Shown here piece by piece: positions 1 through 9,760 of a stretch of DNA of 64,000 nucleotides. Below the pieces are notes generated by a model. The model was given only the letters and a program-made list of their open reading frames with translations. It was not told where the DNA came from and ran no database searches. Made by a program: the position numbers and the translations under genes. How positions within the stretch are numbered: the stretch's first letter is position 1; each line of letters starts with the position of its first letter. The DNA is from Lysobacterales bacterium (lineage in GTDB: Bacteria > Pseudomonadota > Gammaproteobacteria > Xanthomonadales > Xanthomonadaceae), in NCBI GenBank assembly GCA_019510125.1, contig JAEKKX010000007.1, forward strand, positions 1-64,000, in the 5' to 3' direction.

Positions 1-1058
<1,058 letters not shown>

Positions 1059-1181
1059 ATATAACCTCAAGTCGCCTTACCTCGACCGACACGTCGACGT
1101 TCGGCACAACCTCGTTACGTCCCGAGACCCAATGAGAGCGTGAGCGCTGCTTCGCAAGAAGCCGGCGACCCTCCACCCTCT

Positions 1182-1296
1182 CCCTGGTGACAATAGCTGC
1201 GTGGAACCACCCGATCCCATCCCGAACTCGGAAGTGAAACGCGCACGCGCCGATGGTAGTGTGCACTCAGCATGCGAGAGTAGGTCATCGCCAGGG
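1182..1296 (+). rRNA. rrf: 5S ribosomal RNA
   Basis: The roughly 115-nt sequence has complementary ends (ccctggtga with tcgccaggg) and the conserved internal segment cccatcccgaactcgg at about 1213-1228. It sits just downstream of 23S in the standard operon order and is followed directly by a strong terminator. End positions are accurate to a few bases. Confidence 0.95.
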
Positions 1297-1306
1297 TCTT
1301 TTCCGG

Positions 1307-1342
1307 AACCCCCGCAGCTCAGGCTGCGGGGGTTCTTCTTTT
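1307..1342 (+). terminator. rRNA operon terminator
   Basis: A perfect 12-bp stem (1307-1318 with 1323-1334) with a tcag loop is followed by a T-rich tract. It lies about 10 bp after the 5S gene, the normal place for rho-independent termination of an rrn operon. Confidence 0.92.
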
Positions 1343-1436
1343 GCGTTCGAATTTCCGGTTTTGGCGTGGTTTTGCTTGACTTCGCGACGCCCTTCGAGAA
1401 ACCTTGGCGGACGATCGACGCTCCCGATGGGGAGCC

Positions 1437-4412
1437 ATGGAGATGGGCATGCCCGACCCGAAGAACGATCCCGCCACCGACGCCTCCGCGTCGCCCGCGC
1501 CCCAGGCGCCCGCGTCGCAGGATCCGCCGTTCGGTTTCCAGACCCGGCTGTGGGGCGGAATGCTGACGGGCCGTGCGACCGAACCGTCCCCGGGCCTCTA
1601 TCAGGGCAACGCCGATTACCTGTTCCGCAATGGCGATCTGCTCGGTGCGCAGTTGCGGCTGCAGACCGATCCCCGATTCGCACTCGACCAGTACGGCCTC
1701 AACGGGCGCTTCGGCCTGGGCGATGGCGGAAACCTGCGCTTCGGTGCAACCGCATCGCCGCCGACGGACACCTATCGCATCGGCAGCCAGCTCCAGTTCT
1801 CCAACGGGAACCTGTTCAATCTCGACTGGAATCGCACCCTGCAGGGTCAGAACTACGGTGGCGACGGCAGTTTCAAGCTCGGAGGCACGGGCAATGGCAC
1901 CGCCGCGTTCCGCGTGGACGAGCCGAACGGCACCGCGCAGGCCAATACCGCGCTGAATTTCGATCCGAACACGCGGCTCAACGCCGATTGGCTGCGCAAT
2001 CGCGACGGCCAGATCTACGGCGCCGACGCGGCGTTCAAGCTCGGCCAGACCGGCAATGGCACCGCCGCGTTCCGCGTGGACGAGCCGAACGGTACCGCGC
2101 AGGCCAACACAGCGCTGAATTTCGATGCGAATACCCGGCTCAACGCCGATTGGCTGCGCAATCGCGACGGCCAGGTCTACGGCGCCGACGCCGCATTCAA
2201 GCTCGGGCAGACCGGCAACGGCACGGCCGCGTTCCGCGTGGACGAGCCTGCCGGTACCGCGCAGGCCAACACCGCGCTGAATTTCGATCCGAACATGCGG
2301 CTCAACGCCGATTGGCTGCGCAATCGCGACGGCCAGATCTACGGCGCCGACGCCGCATTCAAACTCGGGCAGAGCGGCAACGGCACGGCCGCGTTCCGCG
2401 TGGACGAGCCGAACGGCACGGCCAAGGCCAACACCGCGCTCAACTTCGACGCCAACACGCACCTCAACGCCGATTGGCTGCGCAATCGCGACGGCCAGAT
2501 CTACGGCGCCGACGCCGCATTCAAGCTCGGGCAGACCGGCAACGGCACGGCCGCGTTCCGCGTGGACGAACCGAACGGCACGGCCAAGGCCAACACCGCG
2601 CTGAACTTCGACGCCAACACGCACCTCAACGCCGATTGGCTGCGCAATCGTGACGGCCAGGTCTACGGCGCCGACGCCGCGTTCAAGCTCGGCCAGAGCG
2701 GCAACGGCACCGCGGCGTTCCGGGTCGATGAGCCGGCCGGCACCGCGCAGGCCAACACCGCGCTGAATTTCGACGCCAACACCCGCCTCAACGCCGATTG
2801 GTTGCGTAACCGCGACGGCCAGGTCTACGGCGCCGACGCAGCGTTCAAGCTCGGCCAGAGCGGCAACGGCACCGCCGCGTTCCGCGTGGACGAGCCGAAC
2901 GGAACGGCCAAGGCCAACACCGCGCTGAACTTCGACGCCAATACGCACCTCAATGCCGATTGGCTGCGCAATCGCGACGGCCAGATCTACGGCGCCGATG
3001 CCGCGTTCAAGCTTGGCCAGAGCGGCAACGGCACCGCGGCGTTCCGGGTCGACGAACCCGCCGGCACCTCGATGTTCAACACCCGGCTCAAGTTGAACGA
3101 CGATTTTTCGCTCAACGCCGACTACAACAACACCAAGGCCGGGCGCATCTACGGCGCGGACACCGCGTTCAAGCTCGGCAAGGACGGCGACGGCACGGCC
3201 GCCTTCCGGATCGACGAGCCGGCCGGAACGTCGATGTTCAACACCAAGCTCAAGTGGAACGACGGTTTCGGCCTGGGCGCGGACTACACCAACACCAAGG
3301 CGGGCGCGATCTACGGCGCCGACGCGACCTTCCGGCTCGGCCAGAACGGCTCGGGCACGGGCGGGTTCCGCGTGGACGAGCCGGCGCAGACCTCGTCGCT
3401 GAACTCCAAACTGCTGTTCGGCAATGGCGATCGCCTGGATTTCGACCTGTCGAAGTCGCCGGCGGGCCACGTCTACGGCGCCGAGGCCGCGTTCGGCGTC
3501 GGCCGCGACGGCAAGGGGCTGGCGGGCTTCCGGATCGACGAGCCCAACGGCACCTCCAACTACAAGCTCGGCGCGAGCTTCCCCAACGGCAACGAACTCA
3601 ACGCGACCTTGATGAAGGATCGCGTCGGCACCTCGTTCGGCGTCGGCGCCAAGGTCGGCTTCAACGACGGCGCAGGCTCCCTGGGCGTCGACGGCAAGTT
3701 CGGGCCGTTCACCGACGTCGGCGGTTCGATCAATTTCCGCAACAAGGATCTCGAATACAGCGGCGTCGTCCGCGCCGACAATCGCGACGGCCCGTTCCGC
3801 GTCTCGGAGTTCGGCGCGAAGCTCACGACCAAGGGCAGCGACCGCTACCAGTTCACGGCGGAAGCGGGCTATCGGCCCGAAACCCACGAAACCTACGGTC
3901 GGGTGGGTCTCACCATCCACTTCGGCGGTGGCTCCAGCAGGCCGTCGCGGCCGATCACGCACGCGCCGGATCCGGTGCCGCTGCCCGAGCCGGTGCGGCC
4001 GATCGCGGCCCGCGAACCGCGGGCGACGGTGTCGCCGGAACATCAGGGCCTGTACGAGCAGGCGGTCTCCGGGGTGCAGCGCCTCAACGGCAGCGGCGCG
4101 CGGCTGCCGGTCGAGGAAACCGCGGCGAGTCTGACGGTGCTGGCGAAGCAGAACGGCATCCGCCACATCGAATACGTGTCGCTGGGCAATCCGACCTCCG
4201 ACGGCAAGCAGAACCTGTTCATCGGCGACGGCGCCCCCGGCTCGCCGACCGCGCGCCAGGCGCACATCGATCGCACCCAGGCCGCCGGCACCCCGCTCGC
4301 CGAGAGCCTGCAGAAGCTGGACGCCGCGCCCGTCGCGCAGACCGGCGCGCAGCAGCCGACGATGTCCCCGGGCCACGAGCCGGGCACGACGGCGCGCCGC
4401 GCCGCGATGTGA
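1437..4412 (+). CDS. Tandem beta-repeat protein with XVIPCD-like C-terminus (putative T4SS effector)
   Basis: A 991-residue protein. Residues 1-135 are a polar, Pro/Ala-rich lead followed by amphipathic beta-type segments. Residues 136-729 are eleven in-register 54-residue repeats whose core reads IYGADAAFKLG then NGTAAFRVDEP. Residues 730-840 look like the end of a beta-barrel. A Pro-rich linker leads to residues 866-960, which match the layout of XVIPCD, the VirD4-binding export signal of Xanthomonas-type T4SS effectors: an initial HxxLY-like helix, a NGIRHIEYV segment and a LFIGDG...ARQAHID segment ending in a Ser-Leu helix. No Sec signal is seen. ATG 1437 is preferred because ggggag lies just upstream; the frame stays open to TTG 1404, and ATGs 1443 and 1449 are also possible. 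Effector status is inferred; neither a T4SS nor an adjacent immunity gene is present in the window. It could instead be a surface beta-protein. Confidence 0.72.
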   Translation: MEMGMPDPKNDPATDASASPAPQAPASQDPPFGFQTRLWGGMLTGRATEPSPGLYQGNADYLFRNGDLLGAQLRLQTDPRFALDQYGLNGRFGLGDGGNLRFGATASPPTDTYRIGSQLQFSNGNLFNLDWNRTLQGQNYGGDGSFKLGGTGNGTAAFRVDEPNGTAQANTALNFDPNTRLNADWLRNRDGQIYGADAAFKLGQTGNGTAAFRVDEPNGTAQANTALNFDANTRLNADWLRNRDGQVYGADAAFKLGQTGNGTAAFRVDEPAGTAQANTALNFDPNMRLNADWLRNRDGQIYGADAAFKLGQSGNGTAAFRVDEPNGTAKANTALNFDANTHLNADWLRNRDGQIYGADAAFKLGQTGNGTAAFRVDEPNGTAKANTALNFDANTHLNADWLRNRDGQVYGADAAFKLGQSGNGTAAFRVDEPAGTAQANTALNFDANTRLNADWLRNRDGQVYGADAAFKLGQSGNGTAAFRVDEPNGTAKANTALNFDANTHLNADWLRNRDGQIYGADAAFKLGQSGNGTAAFRVDEPAGTSMFNTRLKLNDDFSLNADYNNTKAGRIYGADTAFKLGKDGDGTAAFRIDEPAGTSMFNTKLKWNDGFGLGADYTNTKAGAIYGADATFRLGQNGSGTGGFRVDEPAQTSSLNSKLLFGNGDRLDFDLSKSPAGHVYGAEAAFGVGRDGKGLAGFRIDEPNGTSNYKLGASFPNGNELNATLMKDRVGTSFGVGAKVGFNDGAGSLGVDGKFGPFTDVGGSINFRNKDLEYSGVVRADNRDGPFRVSEFGAKLTTKGSDRYQFTAEAGYRPETHETYGRVGLTIHFGGGSSRPSRPITHAPDPVPLPEPVRPIAAREPRATVSPEHQGLYEQAVSGVQRLNGSGARLPVEETAASLTVLAKQNGIRHIEYVSLGNPTSDGKQNLFIGDGAPGSPTARQAHIDRTQAAGTPLAESLQKLDAAPVAQTGAQQPTMSPGHEPGTTARRAAM
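1842..3623 (+). repeat. Eleven 162-bp in-frame tandem repeats
   Basis: The repeat core (ttcaagctcgg or a variant) recurs every 162 bp at 1872, 2034, 2196, 2358, 2520, 2682, 2844, 3006, 3168, 3330 and 3492. Units 2-8 are nearly identical in DNA, while units 9-11 diverge progressively. Because the period is 54 codons, gain or loss of a unit keeps the reading frame. Confidence 0.95.
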
Positions 4413-4445
4413 CGCCGGCGGCGCATCGCCGATCGACAGAAAGCG

Positions 4446-4472
4446 AAAACGCCCGGGAATCCGGGCGTTTTT
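4446..4472. terminator. Bidirectional terminator between convergent genes
   Basis: An 11-bp perfect stem (4446-4456 with 4461-4471) with loop gaat has A4 at one end and T-rich sequence at the other. It can therefore end transcription of the repeat protein from the left and of ETF-QO from the right. Confidence 0.88.
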
Positions 4473-4500
4473 GCGTGTCCGCGCGACCGTCGCCGACCCG

Positions 4501-6141
4501 TCAGAGGTTCTGGTAATTCGGCCCGGAGCCGCCTTCGGGCGTGACCCAGTCGATGATCTGGTACGGGTCCTTGATGTCGCAGGTCTTGCAGTGGACGCAG
4601 TTGGCGGCGTTGATCTGCAGGCGCTTGCCCGCCTCGTCGGACACGATCTCGTAGACGCCCGCGGGGCAGAACCGCGTGCACGGGTTGTCGTATTCCTCGG
4701 CGCACCGGGTCACGCAGACCGAGGTGTCGTGGACGCGCAGGTGCACCGGCTGGTCCTCGTCGTGCTCGGTCGCCGCGAAGTAGACCGCGGCGAGCCGATC
4801 GCGCGGCGCCAGCGTGCGTTCCACGTACTGCGCTTCGACCGCTGCGCGCTTCGGTTGTTCGTGCGCGTCGACCTTGTCCAGCGACGACCAGTCGGCCTTG
4901 TTCTTCAGCGTCCACGGCGAAGCGCCGCCGGTCAGCGTTTCCCAGGCCGCATTGAGCATGCCGAACCACAGTCCGCGCTTGAAGCCGGGTTTCACGTTGC
5001 GGACCTTCTTCAGCTCGGCCATCGCATCGGAGGCGCGCAGCTTCGCATCGAAGCCTTCCGGCGCCAGTTGCGAGGCGACCAGGTGTTCGGCCGCGAGCAT
5101 GCCCGAGCGGATCGCCTGGTGGGTACCCTTGATCTTCGGCACGTTGAGCAGGCCGGCGGTGTCGCCGATCAGCAGCGCGCCGGGCATCTCGACCTTCGGC
5201 AGCGACTGCCAGCCGCCGGTGACGATCGCGCGGGCGCCGGCCGAGACGATGCTGCCGCCTTCCAGCAGCGGCTTCACCATCGGATGGTTCTTCCACTGCT
5301 GGAAGGCTTCCCACGGCTTGTATTCGGGATCGCGGTAGTCCAGCCCGCTGACGTAGCCCAGCGCGATCCGGCCCTTGTCCAGGTGGTACAGGAAGCTGCC
5401 GCCGTAGGTGTGGCTGTCGGCCGGCCAGCCGAAGCTGTGCACGATCTTGCCGGGCGTGACCCGATCTTCCGGCACCTGCCAGAGCTCCTTGATGCCGATC
5501 GAATACCCCTGAGGGTCGCTGTCGGCATCGAGCTTGAACCGCTTGATCAGGCGCTTGGTGAGATGGCCGCGCGCACCCTCGGCCAGCACCGTGACCTTGG
5601 CGCGGATGTCGATGCCGGCGGTGAAGCCGGGCTTGTGCGAACCGTCCCTGGCCACGCCCATGTCGCCGATGCGCACGCCGACGACGGCGCCGTCCTCGGC
5701 GTGCAGGGTCTCGGCGGCGGCGAAGCCGGGGTAGATCTCCACGCCCAGCGCCTCGGCCTGCGGCGCCAGCCAGGCGCACATCGCGCCGAGGCTGACGATC
5801 ACGTTGCCGTGGTTGTTCATGCCCGGCGGTACCGGCAGCTTGCGGCCGCCGGTCCTGGTGAGCAGCCAGAACTCGTCTTCGGTGGCGGGCACGCAGATCG
5901 GCGGCGGATGGTCGCGCCAGCCCGGCAGCAGCGCGTCGAGCGGGCCGGTCTCGATCACCGCGCCGGACAGGATCTGCGCGCCGACGGTCGAGGCCTTCTC
6001 GATCACGCAGACGCTGAGTTCGGGGTTGAGCTGCTTCAGCCGGATCGCGAACGACAGTCCGGCCGGGCCGGCGCCGACGGTGACCACGTCGTACTCCATC
6101 ACGTCGCGTTCGATCTCGGGCGTTGGCGCGGTCTCGCTCAT
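4501..6141 (-). CDS. Electron transfer flavoprotein-ubiquinone oxidoreductase
   Basis: 546 residues, the usual length for bacterial ETF-QO. The enzyme takes electrons from reduced ETF, produced by acyl-CoA and other dehydrogenases, and passes them to ubiquinone at the inner membrane. An FAD-binding motif VGAGPAGLSFAIRL lies near the N-terminus (about residue 20). The C-terminal ferredoxin-like region holds the 4Fe-4S cysteines (CPAG, then CVHCKTC in NAANCVHCKTCDIKDPYQ), and the typical end GGSGPNYQNL is present. The start MSET is chosen because GGAG precedes it; the frame stays open for 70 more codons that look non-coding. The gene is divergent from alkB and convergent with the repeat protein. 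ETF subunit genes are not in the window. Confidence 0.95.
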   Translation of the reverse strand: MSETAPTPEIERDVMEYDVVTVGAGPAGLSFAIRLKQLNPELSVCVIEKASTVGAQILSGAVIETGPLDALLPGWRDHPPPICVPATEDEFWLLTRTGGRKLPVPPGMNNHGNVIVSLGAMCAWLAPQAEALGVEIYPGFAAAETLHAEDGAVVGVRIGDMGVARDGSHKPGFTAGIDIRAKVTVLAEGARGHLTKRLIKRFKLDADSDPQGYSIGIKELWQVPEDRVTPGKIVHSFGWPADSHTYGGSFLYHLDKGRIALGYVSGLDYRDPEYKPWEAFQQWKNHPMVKPLLEGGSIVSAGARAIVTGGWQSLPKVEMPGALLIGDTAGLLNVPKIKGTHQAIRSGMLAAEHLVASQLAPEGFDAKLRASDAMAELKKVRNVKPGFKRGLWFGMLNAAWETLTGGASPWTLKNKADWSSLDKVDAHEQPKRAAVEAQYVERTLAPRDRLAAVYFAATEHDEDQPVHLRVHDTSVCVTRCAEEYDNPCTRFCPAGVYEIVSDEAGKRLQINAANCVHCKTCDIKDPYQIIDWVTPEGGSGPNYQNL

Positions 6142-6211
6142 GTCGGACTCCGGAAGAATCCGGCGATTTTCGCGGTTTGCGCCGGGCGGGGCAAATCGGC
6201 AGCATGCCGCG

Positions 6212-6814
6212 ATGCGCGATCCGAGCCTCCTGTCGCCGATCCCCCTGCCCGGCGCCGACCTGCGCTTCGCGCCGGCGTGGCTGCCGGCGGGCGAGGCCGA
6301 CGCCCTGTTCGCCGCCCTCCGGGACGGCATCGCCTGGGAGACGCACCGCATCCGCCTGTTCGGCCGCGAGGTCGATTCGCCGCGGCTGAGCTGCTGGATC
6401 GGCGATCCCGGCGCGGCCTACACCTATTCACGGACCCGGTTCGAGCCGCGGCCGTGGCCGGCGGCGCTGGCACCGGTGCGGGCGCGCCTGCGCGAGGCGC
6501 TGGGAGTCGGGTTCGACAGCGTCCTGGCGAACCGCTACCGCGACGGCCGCGACCGCATGGGCTGGCACAGCGACGACGAGCCCGAGCTCGGCCCGCGGCC
6601 GGTGATCGCCTCGCTGAGCCTGGGCGCGACCCGGCGCTTCGCGCTCAAGCCGCGCGACGGCGGGCCGGCGCGGCGCCTGGACCTGCCGCACGGCAGCCTG
6701 CTGGTGATTGCCGGGGAGACCCAGGCGCGCTGGCGCCACGCCCTGCCGGGCACGGCGCGGCCGATCGGGGAGCGGATCAACCTGACTTTCCGCCGGATTC
6801 TCGCCCGGGAGTGA
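6212..6814 (+). CDS. alkB: AlkB-family 2-oxoglutarate/Fe(II) dioxygenase
   Basis: A 200-residue protein predicted to repair alkylated bases (1-methyladenine, 3-methylcytosine) by oxidative demethylation. Visible are NRYRDGRDRMGWHSDDE, which carries the HxD iron-binding pair and resembles the ALKBH2/3 type more than E. coli AlkB, the distal iron histidine in WRHALP, and the 2-oxoglutarate-binding arginine near RINLTFR. A segment SLSLGATRRFALK matches the fold. The ATG at 6212 fits the first conserved segment; earlier in-frame ATGs lie within the divergent ETF-QO gene. Its promoter must lie in the 70-bp gap shared with that gene. Confidence 0.9.
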   Translation: MRDPSLLSPIPLPGADLRFAPAWLPAGEADALFAALRDGIAWETHRIRLFGREVDSPRLSCWIGDPGAAYTYSRTRFEPRPWPAALAPVRARLREALGVGFDSVLANRYRDGRDRMGWHSDDEPELGPRPVIASLSLGATRRFALKPRDGGPARRLDLPHGSLLVIAGETQARWRHALPGTARPIGERINLTFRRILARE

Positions 6815-6845
6815 GACTTGACCCTGCGGCGGGCCGGGCCCGGAC

Positions 6846-6875
6846 TTGTCCACAACCCCCTGAAAACGCTAGAAT
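6846..6875 (+). promoter_or_regulatory. Predicted sigma70 promoter of rpoZ
   Basis: TTGTCC at 6846-6851 and TAGAAT at 6870-6875 are spaced by 18 bp in the gap between alkB and rpoZ. The predicted start near 6882 leaves a leader of about 42 nt containing GGGAG just before the rpoZ ATG. Confidence 0.55.
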
Positions 6876-6923
6876 CGCCGGTTCCCACACATTGACGGAC
6901 GGCCTCGTGCCGCCGGGAGCCCC

Positions 6924-7226
6924 ATGGCCCGCATCACCGTTGAAGATTGCCTGCAAGTCGTCGACAACCGTTTCGAACTGGTCATGATGGCCGCCAAGCG
7001 CGCCCGCCAGCTCGCCAACGGCGTCGATCCCCAGATCGACAACAGCGAAGCCAACGACAAGCCGACCGTGCTGGCGCTGCGCGAAATCGCCGCCCGCCGC
7101 ATCGACAACGGCTACATCGACGCGGTCGAGAAGGCCGAGCGCGAGCGCAAGGAGCGCGAGGCGCTGGAGTGGGCCGCCGCCGAAGTCGTGGCCGACGACG
7201 ACCTGTCGAAGGGCGACGATCTCTGA
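6924..7226 (+). CDS. rpoZ: RNA polymerase omega subunit
   Basis: A 100-residue protein starting [20 protein letters not shown], the canonical omega N-terminus, with the conserved [13 protein letters not shown] segment. Omega binds beta-prime, assists RNA polymerase assembly, and in proteobacteria forms part of a ppGpp-binding site. It is followed by spoT, as in many gammaproteobacteria, so the polymerase subunit and the ppGpp enzyme are neighbours. The usual upstream partner gmk is not adjacent here. A GGGAG Shine-Dalgarno lies about 5 nt before the ATG. The C-terminus is acidic, as is common in this family. Confidence 0.97.
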   Translation: MARITVEDCLQVVDNRFELVMMAAKRARQLANGVDPQIDNSEANDKPTVLALREIAARRIDNGYIDAVEKAERERKEREALEWAAAEVVADDDLSKGDDL

Positions 7227-7277
7227 GCGAAGCGCCTGCGCGCTTCCGCCGGTCCGCGGCAGACATCGGACCACTTG

Positions 7278-7303
7278 CGAAACCCCGCTCCGGCGGGGTT
7301 TCG
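7278..7303 (+). terminator. Hairpin between rpoZ and spoT (partial terminator)
   Basis: A 10-bp perfect stem (7278-7287 with 7294-7303) with a 6-nt loop lies 51 bp after rpoZ. Only a short T run follows, so it may attenuate rather than end transcription into spoT. Confidence 0.55.
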
Positions 7304-7392
7304 CCGTTTCCGGAGCGGCGTCCGCGCGTCGCGCCGCGGCGCCGGGACGCGACCCATTCCCAATCTCGGGGCTTTGCGCTTAGGCTTCGGGC

Positions 7393-9570
7393 ATGAGCCA
7401 ACTCGAGCCGATCCAGTCCGGCCCCACGCCCGCGCCCGACGCGGAACTGCCGGACTACGTCCGCACGCTGGAGGCGGCGGCGGCGTACCTGCCGGCGGAC
7501 CAGCGTGAGACGCTGATCCGCGCCTGGCGGGTGGGCGCGGCGGCGCATGCGGGCCAGACCCGCAAGTCGGGCGAGCCCTACATCACCCATCCGGTCGCGG
7601 CGGCCACGGTGCTGGCCGAGCAGGGCGTGGACGTCGAGACGCTGGTCGCGGCGATCCTCCACGACACCATCGAGGACACGCCGCTGACCCGCGAGGAGAT
7701 CGCGGCGGAGTTCGGCGCGACCGTGGCGGAACTGGTCGAAGGCGTCACCAAGCTCGACAAGCTGCAGTTCCGCGACCGCCAGGAGGCGGCGGCGGAGAGC
7801 TTCCGCAAGATGATGCTGGCGATGGCGCGCGACCTGCGCGTGATCCTGATCAAGCTGGCCGATCGCCTGCACAACATGCGCACCCTCGGCGCGCAGAATT
7901 CCGAGGCGCGCGCGCGGATCGCGCGCGAGACCCTGGAGATCTACGCGCCGATCGCACAGCGCCTGGGCATGAACCGGATCAAGGCCGAACTGCAGGACCT
8001 CGGTTTCCGCGCGCTGCATCCGTGGCGCCACGCGGTGCTGGCGCGGCGCATCCGCACCCAGCCGCTGGTGCGGCGCGAGGCGATGGCGAAGATCGAGGCC
8101 CAGTTCGCGCAGCGCCTGGGCAAGGAAGGCTTCCAGTTCCGGCTGGTCGGCCGGGTGAAATCGCCGTGGAGCATCTACACCAAGATGCGCGCCGAGGGCA
8201 AAACCTTCGACCAGGTGATGGACGTGTTCGGCTTCCGCCTGGTCGTGCGCACGGTGCCGGAGTGCTACCACGCGCTGGGCGTGGTGCATTCGGTGTTCAA
8301 GCCGCTGGACGGCCGCTTCCGCGATTTCGTCGCCATTCCCAAGGCCAACGGCTACCAGTCGCTGCACACGGTGCTGTTCGGGCCCTACGGCTCGCCGATC
8401 GAAGTGCAGATCCGTACCGAGGAGATGGACCTCATCGCCGAACGCGGGATCGCCGCGCACTGGTCGTACAAGCACGGCGGCGGCATGCCCAGCAGCGCGC
8501 AGAACCGCGCCCAGCTCTGGGTGGAGAATCTGATCGAGTCCCAGCGCGGCACCGGCTCGTCGCTGGAATTCCTCGAGAACGTGAAGATCGACCTGTTCCC
8601 GGACGAGGTCTATCTGTTCACGCCCAAGGGCGACATCATGGCCCTGCCGCGCAATTCGACCACGCTGGATTTCGCCTACGCGGTGCATACCGACGTCGGC
8701 AACCACGCGGTGGCCGCGCGCGTCGACCGCAAGCTGGTGCCGCTGCGCACCAAGCTCGCCAGCGGCCAGAGCGTGGAGATCATCACCGCGAAGTCGGCCT
8801 CGCCCAAGCCGCAATGGCTGGAGTTCGTGGTCACCGGCAAGGCCCGCACCGCGATCCGCCACCAGCTCAAGCAGCTCGAGCACGAGGACGCGGTGCAGCT
8901 CGGCCATCGCATGCTCGACCGCGCGCTGGAGGAGATGGACACCTCGCTCGATCGGGTGCCGGCGACGCGGCTGGAGGCGTTCCTGTCCGACCACCGCTAT
9001 CCGCGGCTGGAGGCGCTGCTGGCCGACATCGCGCTGGGCAACCGCATGCCGACCCAGGTCGCGCAGGTGCTGGCGCATCGCCTGCCCGACAAGCGCGACG
9101 GATTCGACCTCGCCCCGGCGCCGGGACACGGCGAGAAGATCCTGATCACCGGCGCCGAGCGCGGCGTGGTGACGTTCGCGCAGTGCTGCATGCCGATCCC
9201 CGGCGACGACGTGATGGGCTACCACACCGCCGGCCGCGGCATCGTCGTCCATCGCATGGACTGCGCGAACGTCGCCGAATACCGCAAGTCGCCCGAACGC
9301 TGGGTGGCGATCGGCTGGGATCGCGAGGTCAGCGGCGACTACCAGGTCGCGCTGCGCATCGAGGTCGAGAACCGCCCCGGCGTGCTCGCCCAGGTCGCCG
9401 CCGCGATCGCCCAGGCCGACTCCAACATCGACGCGGTCGAATACCTCGATCGCGACCGCAACATCGCGGTGATCCGCTTCGGCATCGAGGTGGGCGACCG
9501 CACCCACCTCGCCGAGGTCATCCGCCGGGTGCGCCGGCTGGGCGTGGTCCACGGCGTGCAGCGGATGTAG
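7393..9570 (+). CDS. spoT: Bifunctional (p)ppGpp synthetase/hydrolase SpoT
   Basis: 725 residues, full length for SpoT. The N-terminal HD hydrolase domain is intact, with H66 (ITHP) and H90-D91 in ILHDTIEDT. The synthetase domain carries GRVKSPWSIYTKM and the GYQSLHT and EVQIRT motifs. A TGS domain (from about residue 400) and a C-terminal ACT domain (about 645-725) follow. It both makes and degrades the stringent alarmone, unlike the relA product at 37007, whose hydrolase site is degenerate. A TAGGCT hexamer ends 6 nt before the ATG with no Shine-Dalgarno, suggesting a leaderless transcript. The TAG stop is the TAG of a REP GTAG head. Confidence 0.97.
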   Translation: MSQLEPIQSGPTPAPDAELPDYVRTLEAAAAYLPADQRETLIRAWRVGAAAHAGQTRKSGEPYITHPVAAATVLAEQGVDVETLVAAILHDTIEDTPLTREEIAAEFGATVAELVEGVTKLDKLQFRDRQEAAAESFRKMMLAMARDLRVILIKLADRLHNMRTLGAQNSEARARIARETLEIYAPIAQRLGMNRIKAELQDLGFRALHPWRHAVLARRIRTQPLVRREAMAKIEAQFAQRLGKEGFQFRLVGRVKSPWSIYTKMRAEGKTFDQVMDVFGFRLVVRTVPECYHALGVVHSVFKPLDGRFRDFVAIPKANGYQSLHTVLFGPYGSPIEVQIRTEEMDLIAERGIAAHWSYKHGGGMPSSAQNRAQLWVENLIESQRGTGSSLEFLENVKIDLFPDEVYLFTPKGDIMALPRNSTTLDFAYAVHTDVGNHAVAARVDRKLVPLRTKLASGQSVEIITAKSASPKPQWLEFVVTGKARTAIRHQLKQLEHEDAVQLGHRMLDRALEEMDTSLDRVPATRLEAFLSDHRYPRLEALLADIALGNRMPTQVAQVLAHRLPDKRDGFDLAPAPGHGEKILITGAERGVVTFAQCCMPIPGDDVMGYHTAGRGIVVHRMDCANVAEYRKSPERWVAIGWDREVSGDYQVALRIEVENRPGVLAQVAAAIAQADSNIDAVEYLDRDRNIAVIRFGIEVGDRTHLAEVIRRVRRLGVVHGVQRM

Positions 9571-9720
9571 GGCGGGCTTCAGCCCGACATCGCGCGCGTC
9601 CGATCGTTTCGCACGTCCCCGGTACCGTTTCGATCATCGTGACTGGCACTGGGCGCATGGATTCGATCATCGGGCAGTGCGATCGGTGGTTTCACGATGT
9701 CGGGCCGAAGCCCGACCTAC
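9567..9720. repeat. GTAG-REP inverted pair (family I) after spoT
   Basis: Two 24-nt palindromes face each other: GTAGGGCGGGCTTCAGCCCG plus ACAT at 9567-9590, and the inverted partner ending in CTAC at 9697-9720. The 106-bp core shares words (ccgtttcgatcatcg) with other family I pairs in the window. The left REP overlaps the spoT stop codon. The unit fills most of the 190-bp spoT-ridA gap. Confidence 0.85.
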
Positions 9721-9760
9721 CACGTAAACTACGGACGCCCCTTCCACAGCCGAGCCGCCC

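Noticed and set aside
1077-4376. Long open frame on the minus strand opposite the repeat protein (about 1100 codons)
   Set aside because: It is the antisense image of the 162-bp repeats in GC-rich DNA, starts within 5S/23S spacer sequence and has arginine/alanine-rich, non-family composition.
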